DNA of 64,000 bases from Gloeocapsopsis sp. IPPAS B-1203 (GTDB lineage: Bacteria; Cyanobacteriota; Cyanobacteriia; Cyanobacteriales; Chroococcidiopsidaceae): positions 1 through 64,000 of the forward strand of contig NZ_PEIG01000016.1 in the NCBI RefSeq assembly GCF_002749975.1, written 5' to 3'. Positions 35,611 to 45,208 of this stretch are shown here, one piece after another. The notes below the pieces were generated by a model, which did no database searches, had not been told where the DNA came from, and saw nothing but the letters and a program-made list of their open reading frames with translations. Positions within the stretch are counted from its first letter, which is position 1. Each line of letters opens with the position of its first letter. Both the position numbers and the translations under genes were made by a program.

Positions 35611-37500
35611 TTACCCATTACCTATTACCCGATCTAACGCAGGACGTGTTTGAATTCGGTCGCGACTGCCTGTAGGAATTGCAGCAATCAGCGATCGCGT
35701 ATATGTTTCTTTCGGATCGCTATAAATTTCTTCAGCAGCACCTTGTTCAACGATTTGTCCGCGATTCATGACTAAGATGCGATCGCTCATAAACTTAACG
35801 ACACTCAAGTCGTGCGAAATAAAAATATAGGTCAGATTAAACTCAGCTTGCAATTCTTTCAACAAATTCAAGACTTGTGCTTGTACCGAGACATCCAATG
35901 ATGACACCGACTCATCACAAATAATAAACTTGGGATTGAGTGCGAGTGCTCTAGCAATACAAATGCGTTGCCGTTGACCTCCAGAAAATTGGTGCGGATA
36001 ACGATTCATTTGTTTGGGATCAATACCGACCCGATCTAATAAATAAGCAGCGCGATCGCGGCGTTGACGAGATGATTGACTTGCAGCATGAATCACGAGT
36101 GGTTCCATGACCGCATCACCAATTTTCATGCGCGGATCAAGCGAACTAAAGGGATTTTGAAAAATAATTTGCATCTCCCGCCGGAGTTGTTGCAAAGGAC
36201 GTCCTTTTAGGTTTGTGACATCCCGTTCTTCAAAGAAAACTTGTCCCCCCATTGGCTCAACAAGCCGCAATAAAGTACGACCAAGCGTTGTTTTACCACA
36301 ACCCGACTCACCTACTAATCCTAATGTCTCGCCAGGGTACACGACAAAAGAAACGCCATTCACAGCAAGAAAGTAGCGTTTAGTTCGACCAAAGACGCCA
36401 CGAATGGGAAAGCCCACTTGCAAATTCTGAACTTGAAGGAGTGGTGATTGTTGTTTTAAATTTGTCAAGCGTTGCGCTAAGGTTTCTGAACTGATTTGTG
36501 GTGGTAGTGTTGGTTCTTTGGCTTGAATTTCGACGTCACCTGCGCGTGTTAATCCCACACTCATAAAATCAGAGACTGTGAGAAGATACTGCGATCGCCT
36601 GTCTAAAGTTGGACGACACGCGAGCAAACCTTTGGTGTATGGATGTTGAGGATGTGTAAAAATTTGCTCAGCTAAACCATACTCTACAATTTTGCCTTGG
36701 TACATGACAGCAACTGAATCGGCAATTTCAGCAATAATTCCCAAGTCGTGAGTAATAAACATCATCGACATTTGACGGCGATCGCGCAATTCCCTAAGCA
36801 AGTCTAAAATTGTCGCTTGCACTGTGACATCCAGTGCAGTTGTTGGTTCGTCTGCAATTAATAGTGCAGGATCGCAAGAAATTGCCATCGCGATCATGAC
36901 GCGCTGTAATTGACCGCCAGAAAGTTCGTGAGGATAGCGATCGAGAATTGCCTGCTTTTGCTGTTGAACAAATAACTCGCGCTGACGCTGATCAAGACGA
37001 TGACCTTGCATTGTATCTGTGTACTGCTGACGTAACTCATCATCACTTGGCAATAATTTGACTTCCTGTAAAAGCGCGATCGCTTGTCTTGTTGCTTCTT
37101 TTTGGGAAATATTTTGATGTTGTCGCAGTGCTTCTATTAACTGAAACCCGATTGTATAGACTGGGTTAAGCGAACTCATCGGTTCTTGAAAAATCATCGC
37201 AATTTTTCCGCCACGATATTGTTGCATGCGTTCGGGTGGCAGTTCCAATAAATTTATTAGTTCACTACTGTGATTGCGATCGCGAAACCAAACTTCGCCA
37301 CCTGTAATCACGCCTGGAGACGGAATCAACCCCATGACAGCCAAAGATGTAACAGATTTCCCTGAACCAGACTCTCCTACAATTCCTAGTGTCTGACCGC
37401 GTTGTACCTGAAACGAAATTCCGTCAACAGCCTTCACTTGCCTTTCATCACCCAAAAATTCAATTTGCAGATTCCGAACATCCAAAACATCATTACTCAT
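35611..37500 (-). CDS. Peptide-type ABC transporter ATPase with two fused NBDs
   Basis: 629 residues holding two complete nucleotide-binding domains. NBD1 has Walker A GESGSGKS and signature LSGGQLQRV with LLIADEPTTALDV. NBD2 has GESGCGKT, signature FSGGQRQRI and FIICDESVSSLDV. Each ends in the oligopeptide/dipeptide extension (HPQHPYTKGLLAC; DPKETYTRSLIAAIP) and thus equals a DppD-DppF fusion of the GsiA/YejF type. It energises import of peptides, glutathione or nickel-type ligands. The matching permeases and binding protein are not in the window, common for cyanobacteria. Confidence 0.93.
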   Translation of the reverse strand: MSNDVLDVRNLQIEFLGDERQVKAVDGISFQVQRGQTLGIVGESGSGKSVTSLAVMGLIPSPGVITGGEVWFRDRNHSSELINLLELPPERMQQYRGGKIAMIFQEPMSSLNPVYTIGFQLIEALRQHQNISQKEATRQAIALLQEVKLLPSDDELRQQYTDTMQGHRLDQRQRELFVQQQKQAILDRYPHELSGGQLQRVMIAMAISCDPALLIADEPTTALDVTVQATILDLLRELRDRRQMSMMFITHDLGIIAEIADSVAVMYQGKIVEYGLAEQIFTHPQHPYTKGLLACRPTLDRRSQYLLTVSDFMSVGLTRAGDVEIQAKEPTLPPQISSETLAQRLTNLKQQSPLLQVQNLQVGFPIRGVFGRTKRYFLAVNGVSFVVYPGETLGLVGESGCGKTTLGRTLLRLVEPMGGQVFFEERDVTNLKGRPLQQLRREMQIIFQNPFSSLDPRMKIGDAVMEPLVIHAASQSSRQRRDRAAYLLDRVGIDPKQMNRYPHQFSGGQRQRICIARALALNPKFIICDESVSSLDVSVQAQVLNLLKELQAEFNLTYIFISHDLSVVKFMSDRILVMNRGQIVEQGAAEEIYSDPKETYTRSLIAAIPTGSRDRIQTRPALDRVIGNG

Positions 37501-37552
37501 AAGATTTACTATGGGAGGTTAACTAAAAATTAACTGGATTTTAACAGGGGTG

Positions 37553-37600
37553 AGGAGCGTTAGCGTTTAGCGGGACGAAGTCCGGAGCGAGGAGCGAGTG
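37553..37600. repeat. Dispersed repeat with AGCGGGACGAAGTCCGG
   Basis: AGCGGGACGAAGTCCGG at 37569-37585 is the exact reverse complement of 4936-4952, with GCTAAC-like and CCTCACCCC-like flanks in both. A dispersed intergenic repeat. Confidence 0.7.
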
Positions 37601-37621
37601 AATCGAAGAAACTATACATTT

Positions 37622-38866
37622 TTACAAACTAAGAAAATGACCGACGAGATAAAGCGAACCACACAGCACAACAAGACGAGACGGTGCAGCGATTGCAGAT
37701 GTTAGGGCGGATTCTACATCTTTATGAGTAGAACACTCTGATAAGTTAGGACAGATTTTTTGGGCAAGTCGTGCCAATTGTTCTGGATCGGCTGAACTAT
37801 GATCGGGAACAGGAACTAAAAATAAACGATCGTGCGATCGCAACAAAGCCTCAAATATTTCCCTATGATCTTTTGTCGATAGCATTCCCATTACCCAAGT
37901 TACTGAATCAACAGCAAAAGTATCCACAAATTGCCGTAAAACTTGAGCCGCAGCTGGATTATGCGCTCCATCAATTAACAACTCGCGACCCTGCCAAGTG
38001 TACCATTGCAACCGCCCCAACCACTGAGTTTTCGCTATACCCTGCACGATCGCTTCTGATGATATCTGCCAACCTTTTTTTTGTAAGATTTGTAGAGTAG
38101 CGATCGCCAACGCCGAATTCACCAACTGAAACTCCCCCAGCAACGGCAAAAGATACTGAACACCCCCATACTCTACACATTCTTGACTCTGCGTCTGTGT
38201 GGTTCGTACCTCCGCAGCCTCCACCCACACGTCCACGCACCCCAACTCCTGAATTCTCTTTTGCACCACTACTTTTGCTTCTAGTGGCAAAGGTCCCACA
38301 ACTGCTGCACATCCAGGCTTCAAAATTCCTGCCTTTTCCCGCGCAATATCTGTCAAAGTAGGACCTAACTGTTGCCAATGTTCTCGACTAATCGAAGTAA
38401 TGATACTAACAAGTGGTGTCGCGCAAACATTAGTCGCATCCAAACGCCCCCCCAAACCCACTTCTACCACTGCAACATCGACCTGCTGTTGTGCAAAGTA
38501 TAGCCAAGCTGCTGCTGTGAAAACTTCAAACTGCGTCGGTGTCTCCTGCTGTAAGGCGATCGCCTGTTGCACCCGCAACAACAATTCTGCTAATTTTTCC
38601 TGAGTAATAGGTTTTTCATTAATACAAATTCGCTCAGTCCAATCGATGAGATGAGGGGAAGTGTAGCGCCCCACACAGTAACCAGCTTGAGTCAATACTG
38701 AAGATAAGTAAGCACACACCGATCCTTTACCATTTGTTCCAGCAACATGAATTATCGGTACTCGCTGCTGTGGATTACCTAGATTTGCCAATAATTGCTC
38801 AATACGTTCTAATCCCAAGTGAACGCCGAAGCGTTGAAAAGGTTGTAAAAGAGAATCAATGTCCAC
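37622..38866 (-). CDS. folC: Folylpolyglutamate synthase / dihydrofolate synthase
   Basis: 414 residues with a GTG start. Mur-ligase-like: P-loop HVAGTNGKGSVCAYL, the omega-loop region YTSPHLIDWTERICIN, and VVEVGLGGRLDATN. The C-terminal domain has LLIDGAHNPAAAQVL. It adds glutamate to dihydropteroate (making dihydrofolate) and then to folates. Single gene on the minus strand. Confidence 0.94.
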   Translation of the reverse strand: MDIDSLLQPFQRFGVHLGLERIEQLLANLGNPQQRVPIIHVAGTNGKGSVCAYLSSVLTQAGYCVGRYTSPHLIDWTERICINEKPITQEKLAELLLRVQQAIALQQETPTQFEVFTAAAWLYFAQQQVDVAVVEVGLGGRLDATNVCATPLVSIITSISREHWQQLGPTLTDIAREKAGILKPGCAAVVGPLPLEAKVVVQKRIQELGCVDVWVEAAEVRTTQTQSQECVEYGGVQYLLPLLGEFQLVNSALAIATLQILQKKGWQISSEAIVQGIAKTQWLGRLQWYTWQGRELLIDGAHNPAAAQVLRQFVDTFAVDSVTWVMGMLSTKDHREIFEALLRSHDRLFLVPVPDHSSADPEQLARLAQKICPNLSECSTHKDVESALTSAIAAPSRLVVLCGSLYLVGHFLSL

Positions 38867-39120
38867 TGTTTTGACGACTAGCTCCTAGCTTTCAACATAC
38901 ACCGTGTTGAGGAGTATATAATCTTTAGTATGAAGTCCGCGCCTTTTATGAGTTCTCAGTTTTGAGTCTGAGAGGGTCGTGAAGTGTTGATTTAAGAAAA
39001 CTCTTCATGATTCAAAACTTTTGCAGTAATCCCTGATTTCAACTTTCTTGATTTGTCTGCGAAGTTAACTCAAAATTCAAAACTCAAAATTCAAAACTTT
39101 TGAATAGCGTTAGCGAAATT

Positions 39121-40035
39121 ATGTCAGCACTTACTCAAACCCCAGCTACTCGCTCCACCGCTACGGGGCAAGATATCGGCGGCAATGTGCAAAAATATGA
39201 ATGGACATGGCAAGAACAAACCTTCACTGTGGTTTATGAAACAAAAGGTGAAGGAACTCCAGTGTTACTTTTGCCAGCGTTTAGCACCGTCTCTACACGG
39301 GCAGAAATGCGAGGTCTAGCAGAAAAACTGACGACTCAGCATCAGGTAGTCGCCCTCGATTGGTTAGGATTTGGGCAATCTGATCGCCCACCGTTAGATT
39401 ACGAACCTACCATCTATCATCAGTTGCTGCAAGATTTTGTCCGAGATACATTTTCCCATCCCATCGCAGTCGTTGCTGCGGGTCATGCTGCAGGTTATGT
39501 GATGCAATTAGCACAACAATCTGATGTTTGGTCGCGCATTGTATTAGTTGCACCAACCTGGCGGGGTCCTTTTACAGTCATGGGAGCAAGTAAACCTGTA
39601 GCAGGAATGGTACGAGAGTTAGTGCGATCGCCACTCCTTGGTCAAGCACTGTACCAAGCCAACACAACTCCGGCATTTCTCCGCTTCATGTACGGTAGGC
39701 ACGTCTATGTAGATAAAGCCCGCTTAACACCAGAGTTTATTCAGCAAAAGCGACAAATTACTCAGCACTCAGGAGCAAGATTTGCACCAGCAGCATTTGT
39801 GACTGGGAGACTCGATCCTGTTACAAGTCGTACTGATTTCTTACAACTATTTCAAGTGTCGCTTCCTATTATGGTGATTGTTGGTAGCCAAGCACCGCCG
39901 TCATCGACTGCTGAAATGGAAGCTGTTGCGGCAGTTCCTGGAATTCAGACACAAACACTTCCAGGAACTTTAGGTTTGCACGAAGAGTACGCAGCAGAAG
40001 TTGCAGAGGTCGTTTTACCGTTTTTGAATTCTTAG
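39121..40035 (+). CDS. Alpha/beta-hydrolase-fold protein lacking the catalytic serine
   Basis: 304 residues from the ATG at 39121; a TTG at 39100 is less likely. The fold is plain: VLLLPAFSTVSTRAEM, VVALDWLGFGQSDRP, LVAPTWRGPF, IMVIVGSQAP and the final GLHEEYAAEVAEVVLPFL with a possible catalytic His. But the nucleophile elbow reads G-H-A-A-G (A123) where G-x-S-x-G is required, so ester hydrolysis by the usual triad is not possible. It may be a binding protein or a lyase-like relative. It is followed by a DUF2237 gene 17 bp later. Confidence 0.85.
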   Translation: MSALTQTPATRSTATGQDIGGNVQKYEWTWQEQTFTVVYETKGEGTPVLLLPAFSTVSTRAEMRGLAEKLTTQHQVVALDWLGFGQSDRPPLDYEPTIYHQLLQDFVRDTFSHPIAVVAAGHAAGYVMQLAQQSDVWSRIVLVAPTWRGPFTVMGASKPVAGMVRELVRSPLLGQALYQANTTPAFLRFMYGRHVYVDKARLTPEFIQQKRQITQHSGARFAPAAFVTGRLDPVTSRTDFLQLFQVSLPIMVIVGSQAPPSSTAEMEAVAAVPGIQTQTLPGTLGLHEEYAAEVAEVVLPFLNS

Positions 40036-40054
40036 TCAGAGGAATATAATATTG

Positions 40055-40420
40055 ATGAGTCGAAACGTACTAGGCGAAGAGTTAGAAACTTGTTGTACCT
40101 CTCCTATGACAGGGTTTTATCGTAATGGAGTGTGTGAAACAGGTCCGCAAGATAGTGGAACGCACGTTGTTTGCGCGCAAGTCACTGCAGAGTTTTTAGC
40201 ATTTACTCGTTCTCGAGGTAATGACCTCAGTACGCCCAGACCAATGTCTAATTTTCCTGGACTCAAATCAGGCGATCGCTGGTGTCTTTGCGCCTCGCGT
40301 TGGAAAGAAGCGCTAGATGCTGGGGTTGCCCCTCCTGTGATTCTATCTGCAACGCATGAAGCAATTTTGAATTTTGTCTCTCTACAAGACCTCAAACATC
40401 GCGCCTTGAATCTCGACTAG
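40055..40420 (+). CDS. DUF2237 family protein
   Basis: 121 residues from the ATG at 40055, just after an in-frame TTG. NVLGEELETCCTSPMTGFYR, GPQDSGTHVVCAQVTAEFL, FPGLKSGDRWCLCASRWKEA and APPVILSATHEAIL are the conserved blocks of DUF2237, a widely spread family of unknown role. Six Cys residues, two as a CC pair and two as CLC, could bind metal. Probably co-transcribed with the upstream hydrolase-fold gene. Confidence 0.9.
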   Translation: MSRNVLGEELETCCTSPMTGFYRNGVCETGPQDSGTHVVCAQVTAEFLAFTRSRGNDLSTPRPMSNFPGLKSGDRWCLCASRWKEALDAGVAPPVILSATHEAILNFVSLQDLKHRALNLD

Positions 40421-40547
40421 CTAGTACTTTCATCCCTTCTGAAACCTTATAGTTTTGTACAGGTGATACTCTTTTGGATAGATGAACTGCCATTTAGTTG
40501 TCAGTACAACTTGAGGTAGCAATGTCTAAGGAGGGTGTACATAGATC

Positions 40548-40781
40548 ATGGCAGACAACGGAAATAACACAGCGTTAAGCAACCTGGAGTACGATCTACT
40601 GACAGCGTTACAGAATAAAGCAGAAGCTGTCAAAGCTTACGACACTTACATTCAAGATGCCCAACAAATGCAATCGCAACCTTGTGTTGAGCTATTTCAA
40701 AAGCTGCGTCAAGCAGATGTAGAGCAAGCACAGGAGATTCGTCAACATCTGCAAGAAGTTATGCAAAAAGGCAAAATGTAA
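40548..40781 (+). CDS. Small conserved helical protein, unknown
   Basis: 77 residues behind a strong AAGGAGGGTG ribosome site. Two long amphipathic helices (LEYDLLTALQNKAEAVKAYD and VELFQKLRQADVEQAQEIRQ), rich in Gln, Glu and Ala, with one Cys. It resembles a helical hairpin. Similar small proteins occur in other cyanobacteria, but no role is known to me. A predicted terminator follows. Confidence 0.75.
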   Translation: MADNGNNTALSNLEYDLLTALQNKAEAVKAYDTYIQDAQQMQSQPCVELFQKLRQADVEQAQEIRQHLQEVMQKGKM

Positions 40782-40866
40782 ACTAAGCTACACAAAACTT
40801 CAGTAAGTTTGAGAATTAAACGTGTCTTGAGTTTGTGCAGAATTTTTCATAATCTTTAGTGTATTG

Positions 40867-40896
40867 TGGGGTATTCACTCGAAAGCCCCATTTTTT
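40867..40896 (+). terminator. Predicted Rho-independent terminator
   Basis: TGGGG ... CCCCA (40867-40871 with 40886-40890), strengthened by an inner TTC/GAA pairing, is followed directly by a run of six T. It lies 86 bp after the gene ending at 40781. Confidence 0.6.
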
Positions 40897-41029
40897 ATGG
40901 CAGTATTAGTTTAAATTTACCTCTTAAGACAGATTAATTAAAAGAAATATAAATTTATTCTGTAGCAGCTGTTACTGAATCCTGTCTTTGTTAGAATATC
41001 AGGATATAAATTGCAAATTACAGAGAACA

Positions 41030-41188
41030 ATGATTATGAACAGAAAGCAACAAGCCGCAAAACAAGCAGCGGAAGCCCACCGCACTAATATCCAAAGAAG
41101 CTTGCAGCACCGATTAGAAGTTGCAAAATCTCAAGGTGATGAAAAGCTTATCCGACAACTAGAAGCAGAACTCAATTACTTTAACTAA
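41030..41188 (+). CDS. Small conserved cyanobacterial protein, unknown
   Basis: 52 residues from the ATG at 41030 (another at 41036). A longer reading from TTG 40988 lacks support. The product is highly charged and helical (NRKQQAAKQAAEAHRTNIQ, RSLQHRLEVAKSQGDEKLIR, QLEAELNYFN) and soluble. It is of a kind seen as short conserved hypotheticals in cyanobacteria. It is closed by a perfect terminator hairpin. Confidence 0.7.
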   Translation: MIMNRKQQAAKQAAEAHRTNIQRSLQHRLEVAKSQGDEKLIRQLEAELNYFN

Positions 41189-41524
41189 ACCAGAAATTAG
41201 CTGCTAGCTAAACACTAAAAGATAGCTTATAGAACGTAATGTGAGGGACATCATATATGATGTCCCTTAATTTTTTTGCTATCTTGATTTACTAATTGAC
41301 TATAACTGCAAGACAAAAACTTAACACAGATATTTAAACAGCAGTATCTATCATAAGTTTGCTGAAAGTAAACAATCTTGTGTGTAGAGTTACCAATCCT
41401 TTAGTTGATCTCATACTAGAGAACAAAAATTAGGCAATATCTATATTTCTGAGCTAAAACAGAAATATCGCTTACTAGTAATCTAGTTCCTTAACAAACA
41501 GACATAGGAACTTTATTTGAGGAA
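41189..41524. other. Intergenic region of 336 bp with terminator
   Basis: Apart from the terminator at 41244-41277, A+T-rich sequence without recognisable features; it probably holds the promoter of the DUF1361 gene. Confidence 0.5.
41244..41277 (+). terminator. Strong Rho-independent terminator
   Basis: A perfect 24-bp palindrome AGGGACATCATA/TATGATGTCCCT (41244-41267) is followed by TAA and a run of seven T (41271-41277). It ends the transcript of the 52-residue gene upstream. Confidence 0.85.
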
Positions 41525-42196
41525 ATGGTAATGATAGAAATGTTTTTTAATAGCTTTCTATACATATTACAGGCTCATAGTCGTTGGATGAGTTGGAATT
41601 TGTTTTTAGCTTTTATTCCGTTAGGATTAAGCGTGCTTTTATTTCGACGTAAAAGTTTAAATCGTTCTCTATCTTGGTGGTTAGGGTTTCTTGTCTTTTT
41701 TGCTTTTCTACCAAACGCACCTTATGTTTTAACAGATATTATTCATTTAGTTACATATATTCGTAGAGTTGATTCTATATGGCTAATTACTTTAATTTTA
41801 TTCCCCTTGTACTTGTTATTTATGTCACTAGGATTTGAAGCATATGTTATCTCTTTAATCAATTTAGGTTCCTATTTGCATCGCATAGGAAAAACTCGAT
41901 GGATTACTAGCGCTGAATTAATTACTCATGCTTTGTGTGCTGTAGGAGTTTACTTAGGTCGATTTCAGAGATTTAATAGCTGGGACTTAGTTACACAACT
42001 AGATGTAGTGGCTACTAGTTTAATAGAAGATTTATTAGGTAAGCGTCCACTTGTTATTATTGCAATCACTTTTATTATAATTACTGTTTTATATTGGATT
42101 ACCAAACAATTGAACTTGGGAATTATTTTACGACAACGCAGTTTTATCAAGTCGCGGCAGCAAAATTCAAATCGTGTTTCGCAAACTGAGACTTAA
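41525..42196 (+). CDS. DUF1361 membrane protein
   Basis: 223 residues with about six membrane helices. The opening WMSWNLFLAFIPLGLSVLLF and the loop FLPNAPYVLTDIIHLVTYIR are diagnostic of DUF1361, as is LGRFQRFNSWDLVTQ. Unknown function in the cytoplasmic membrane. ATGs at 41525 and 41531 are both possible. Codon use is unusually A+T-rich, but the neighbours are too. Confidence 0.9.
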   Translation: MVMIEMFFNSFLYILQAHSRWMSWNLFLAFIPLGLSVLLFRRKSLNRSLSWWLGFLVFFAFLPNAPYVLTDIIHLVTYIRRVDSIWLITLILFPLYLLFMSLGFEAYVISLINLGSYLHRIGKTRWITSAELITHALCAVGVYLGRFQRFNSWDLVTQLDVVATSLIEDLLGKRPLVIIAITFIIITVLYWITKQLNLGIILRQRSFIKSRQQNSNRVSQTET

Positions 42197-42439
42197 TTGC
42201 AACGTAAATTTTATAAAAATAAAATAATCTTATTTAAGATGCCACTTTTTTTGAAAGATGAGCTGCTGATATCACTCAAGAAAGAGGTAAAAAGAAGTTT
42301 CATAATATGTTTGGAAATGCTATATGGTTCCTAAGTGATTCGTAATTAACAGCAGCATAGAAAAATAGCTGTTAGCTAATATTTGCGAACAATTAGCAAT
42401 CTGGAGTGAATGCTCGTAACTTGAATAGAAATACTGTGT

Positions 42440-43210
42440 ATGTTGACATTGCTAACTGACTTTGGATTAACTGATATATATGTGGGTGTAATGAAGGGAA
42501 TAATCACTCAAATCAATCCTCATATAAATGTCATTGATCTGACACATCAAATTCCTCCTCAAAATATCGCAGCAGCAAGATTTTGCTTAATGAATGCTTA
42601 TACTTACTTTCCTAGTGGAACTGTTCATCTTGGTGTTGTCGATCCTGGTGTGGGTAGTACGAGACGAGCGATCGCAGTAGAATTTGCCACAGGGTTTTTA
42701 GTTGGACCTGATAATGGTATATTTAGTGGTGTATTAAGTCAAACTCCTGCTTTAAAAGCGGTAGAATTAACGAACTCAGATTACTGGCGAGTTGCACAAA
42801 GTAGTGCCACATTTCATGGTAGAGATATCTTTGCACCTGTTGCAGCGCATCTTACTAGTGGAGTTTCTCTTGATGACTTGGGAGGCGTCATTGACGTTGC
42901 ATCATTGGTAAAGCTGGAAATACCAAACTCCACTATTATGGACACAAGTATTCAGGGTTGTATTCAATATATCGATGGTTTTGGTAATTTAATTACTAAT
43001 ATTCCTGGCAATGACATGCTTAGTAAGCAGTGGGCTGTTATCGCCGGAGGAGTAGAAATACCAGGAGGTAAGACGTATAGCGAACAACTGCAGGGAAGTG
43101 CGATCGCTCTTGTTGGTAGTCATGGTTGGATTGAAATTGCAGTTAATGGTGGTAGTGCGCGATCGCAGCTACACTTGGATTATTTAGATCCTGTTCAAGT
43201 CTTGTTTTGA
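42440..43210 (+). CDS. SAM hydroxide adenosyltransferase (DUF62 family)
   Basis: 256 residues. The family signature is plain: LLTDFGLTDIYVGVMKG at the start with the Asp that holds adenosine, then VDPGVGSTRRAIAVE, VGPDNGIFSGVL, TFHGRDIFAPVAAHL and IDGFGNLITNIP. Archaeal and bacterial members convert SAM and water to adenosine and methionine; the related fluorinase and chlorinase use halides. Nothing suggests halide use here. Followed 37 bp later by DUF2301. Confidence 0.93.
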   Translation: MLTLLTDFGLTDIYVGVMKGIITQINPHINVIDLTHQIPPQNIAAARFCLMNAYTYFPSGTVHLGVVDPGVGSTRRAIAVEFATGFLVGPDNGIFSGVLSQTPALKAVELTNSDYWRVAQSSATFHGRDIFAPVAAHLTSGVSLDDLGGVIDVASLVKLEIPNSTIMDTSIQGCIQYIDGFGNLITNIPGNDMLSKQWAVIAGGVEIPGGKTYSEQLQGSAIALVGSHGWIEIAVNGGSARSQLHLDYLDPVQVLF

Positions 43211-43247
43211 GTTAGGGTGGAATTGAACACATCACGGTCGATGACGT

Positions 43248-43907
43248 ATGACTCAACATGTATCTGAATCAATCGTTTACCAAGGTCAATTTGGTGAATT
43301 CACAATTAATGAGGGCGATCGCACTGGCGTTATTGTCTATCGCACAGGGTTAATGGTAGCTGCATTGAGTTTTGCTCTTGGTAGTGCTTTAGTGTTACTG
43401 AATCACAATGCAGTGAATTTACAAATTCTAACTCCTTTATTTGCTTGTTTTTGCATAGCATTAGGCGTAAGCCTGTTTACAATTCATATTTATTTAGCAG
43501 CACTTCATCGATTACTCCAAATTTTTTGGGCAATTGGCACATTATCTGCTGTCTTTTTTGCAGTTTCTAGTGTTGAACCTTTAGCACTCACAATCTACAA
43601 TCATCCAACGAGTTTGTTTGGTGTTGGTTTCGTTTTCGCTGCTTTGACGGGCATTTACTTTAAAGAAGCCTTTTGTTTTGATCGTTTAGAAACAAAAGTT
43701 TTGACGCCATTAGTACCCATTCTATTATTGGGTCATATATTACAAGTTTTACCTGTGCAATTGGAACAAATAATGCTAGCAGGATGGGCAACATTGTTTG
43801 TTGTATTTGCCTTGCGTAAGGTAATACAACCTATCCCTCCAGATATTGGAGATAAATCAGTTTTTGTTTATTTAAAACAACAGCGTTTTAAAAGTTCTGA
43901 GTTTTGA
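43248..43907 (+). CDS. DUF2301 membrane protein
   Basis: 219 residues. The short soluble N-terminus (YQGQFGEFTINEGDRTGVIV) and about six helices, including FAALTGIYFKEAFCFDRLETK, are typical of DUF2301, found mainly in cyanobacteria. Function unknown. Probably co-transcribed with the SAM hydrolase upstream. Confidence 0.88.
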   Translation: MTQHVSESIVYQGQFGEFTINEGDRTGVIVYRTGLMVAALSFALGSALVLLNHNAVNLQILTPLFACFCIALGVSLFTIHIYLAALHRLLQIFWAIGTLSAVFFAVSSVEPLALTIYNHPTSLFGVGFVFAALTGIYFKEAFCFDRLETKVLTPLVPILLLGHILQVLPVQLEQIMLAGWATLFVVFALRKVIQPIPPDIGDKSVFVYLKQQRFKSSEF

Positions 43908-44104
43908 GTTAGCCCTGTAGATGAATATAAGGTTTAAAAATATACCGTACTTTATGAAGCGATCGCAGATATTAACCCACAATTTTTAAAAACAGTATGA
44001 AGAAAATAAAAGAATAGTGACAAGGAAATAGAGGCTAGGAAAAGATAGAAAGTAGGAAATTTGAACCTAATTCATTTTAAGCTTCTATCCTTGAGGAATA
44101 AAGA

Positions 44105-45208
44105 TTGTTAGCTGAACGTGCTTACTGGCTTGCTTGGTCACAAATTAGTGGAATTGGTCCAGTTTTGTTGCAACGATTGCAACAGCATTTTGGAACTTTA
44201 GCTACAGCATGGGATGCGCAAGAACAAGAGTTACAGCAAGTTGAAGGTTTCGGAGTTCAGACAATTGCAGCAATCAGTGCAGGGCGATCGCATCTTCACC
44301 CAGAACAGCTTTTACTCGAACACCAACAACAAAACATAAATTTCTGGACACCTGTTGATACCGATTATCCTCAATTGTTGTTAGAAATTCCTAGTCCACC
44401 ACCAATATTGTACTATCGTGGTAATGTCGATCTTCAGGAAAATTTTGGGCAAAAATCCCTGATTAGCATCGTCGGTACGCGCAATCCTTCAGAATATGGT
44501 AAGCGGTGGACGCGCAAACTGAGTACTACTTTAGCAAGAAATGGGTTTACAGTTGTTTCCGGTTTAGCAGATGGAATTGATACCGAAGCACATCACAGCT
44601 GCTTAGCAGCTGGAGGCAGAACAATTGCAGTATTGGGTACTGGTGTTGATATTGTGTATCCATCCCGAAATCGCGATCTTTATCAACAAATTCTCCATCA
44701 AGGGTTAGTTGTGAGTGAGTATCCTGCTAAGACACCACCAGATCGCGCCCATTTTCCCCGCCGTAATCGGATTATCGCAGGTCTAACTCGTGCAGTACTA
44801 GTTCTAGAAGCACCGACACGTTCAGGTGCATTAATTACTGCACATTATGCAAATGAATTCTGTCGCGATGTTTACGCCTTACCAGGATCTTTAGACAATC
44901 CGCGATCGCTAGGCTGCTTGGAGTTATTACATAAAGGCGCTGGAGCTATTTTAGGCGAAGATTCTTTACTAGAAATGCTAGGCTCAATGCCACAAATTGA
45001 TCAGGCACTACCCTCAGCAACACAACTACCAGAATTAGCACCAGAGTTGGAGAAAATCTTTAGGGCGATTGCTGCTGAATCTATGCCATTCGACTTGATT
45101 GTACAACAAACCGGTTTCTCAGCGAGTCAAGTTTCGAGCGCACTTCTACAACTAGAACTTGTCGGGCTAGTGTCTCAATTACCTGGAATGCGCTATCAGC
45201 GGTGCTAA
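44105..45208 (+). CDS. dprA: DNA-processing protein DprA
   Basis: 367 residues with a TTG start (MLAERAYWLAWSQISGIGP). The N-terminal helix-hairpin-helix/SAM-like part is followed by the Rossmann domain: SIVGTRNPSEYGKRW, FTVVSGLADGIDTEAHHSCL, GGRTIAVLGTGVDIVYP, HFPRRNRIIAGL and APTRSGALITAHYANEF. A C-terminal winged-helix (DML1-type) ends it. DprA loads RecA onto incoming single-stranded DNA in natural transformation. Its last four bases overlap the convergent GGDEF gene. Confidence 0.96.
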   Translation: MLAERAYWLAWSQISGIGPVLLQRLQQHFGTLATAWDAQEQELQQVEGFGVQTIAAISAGRSHLHPEQLLLEHQQQNINFWTPVDTDYPQLLLEIPSPPPILYYRGNVDLQENFGQKSLISIVGTRNPSEYGKRWTRKLSTTLARNGFTVVSGLADGIDTEAHHSCLAAGGRTIAVLGTGVDIVYPSRNRDLYQQILHQGLVVSEYPAKTPPDRAHFPRRNRIIAGLTRAVLVLEAPTRSGALITAHYANEFCRDVYALPGSLDNPRSLGCLELLHKGAGAILGEDSLLEMLGSMPQIDQALPSATQLPELAPELEKIFRAIAAESMPFDLIVQQTGFSASQVSSALLQLELVGLVSQLPGMRYQRC

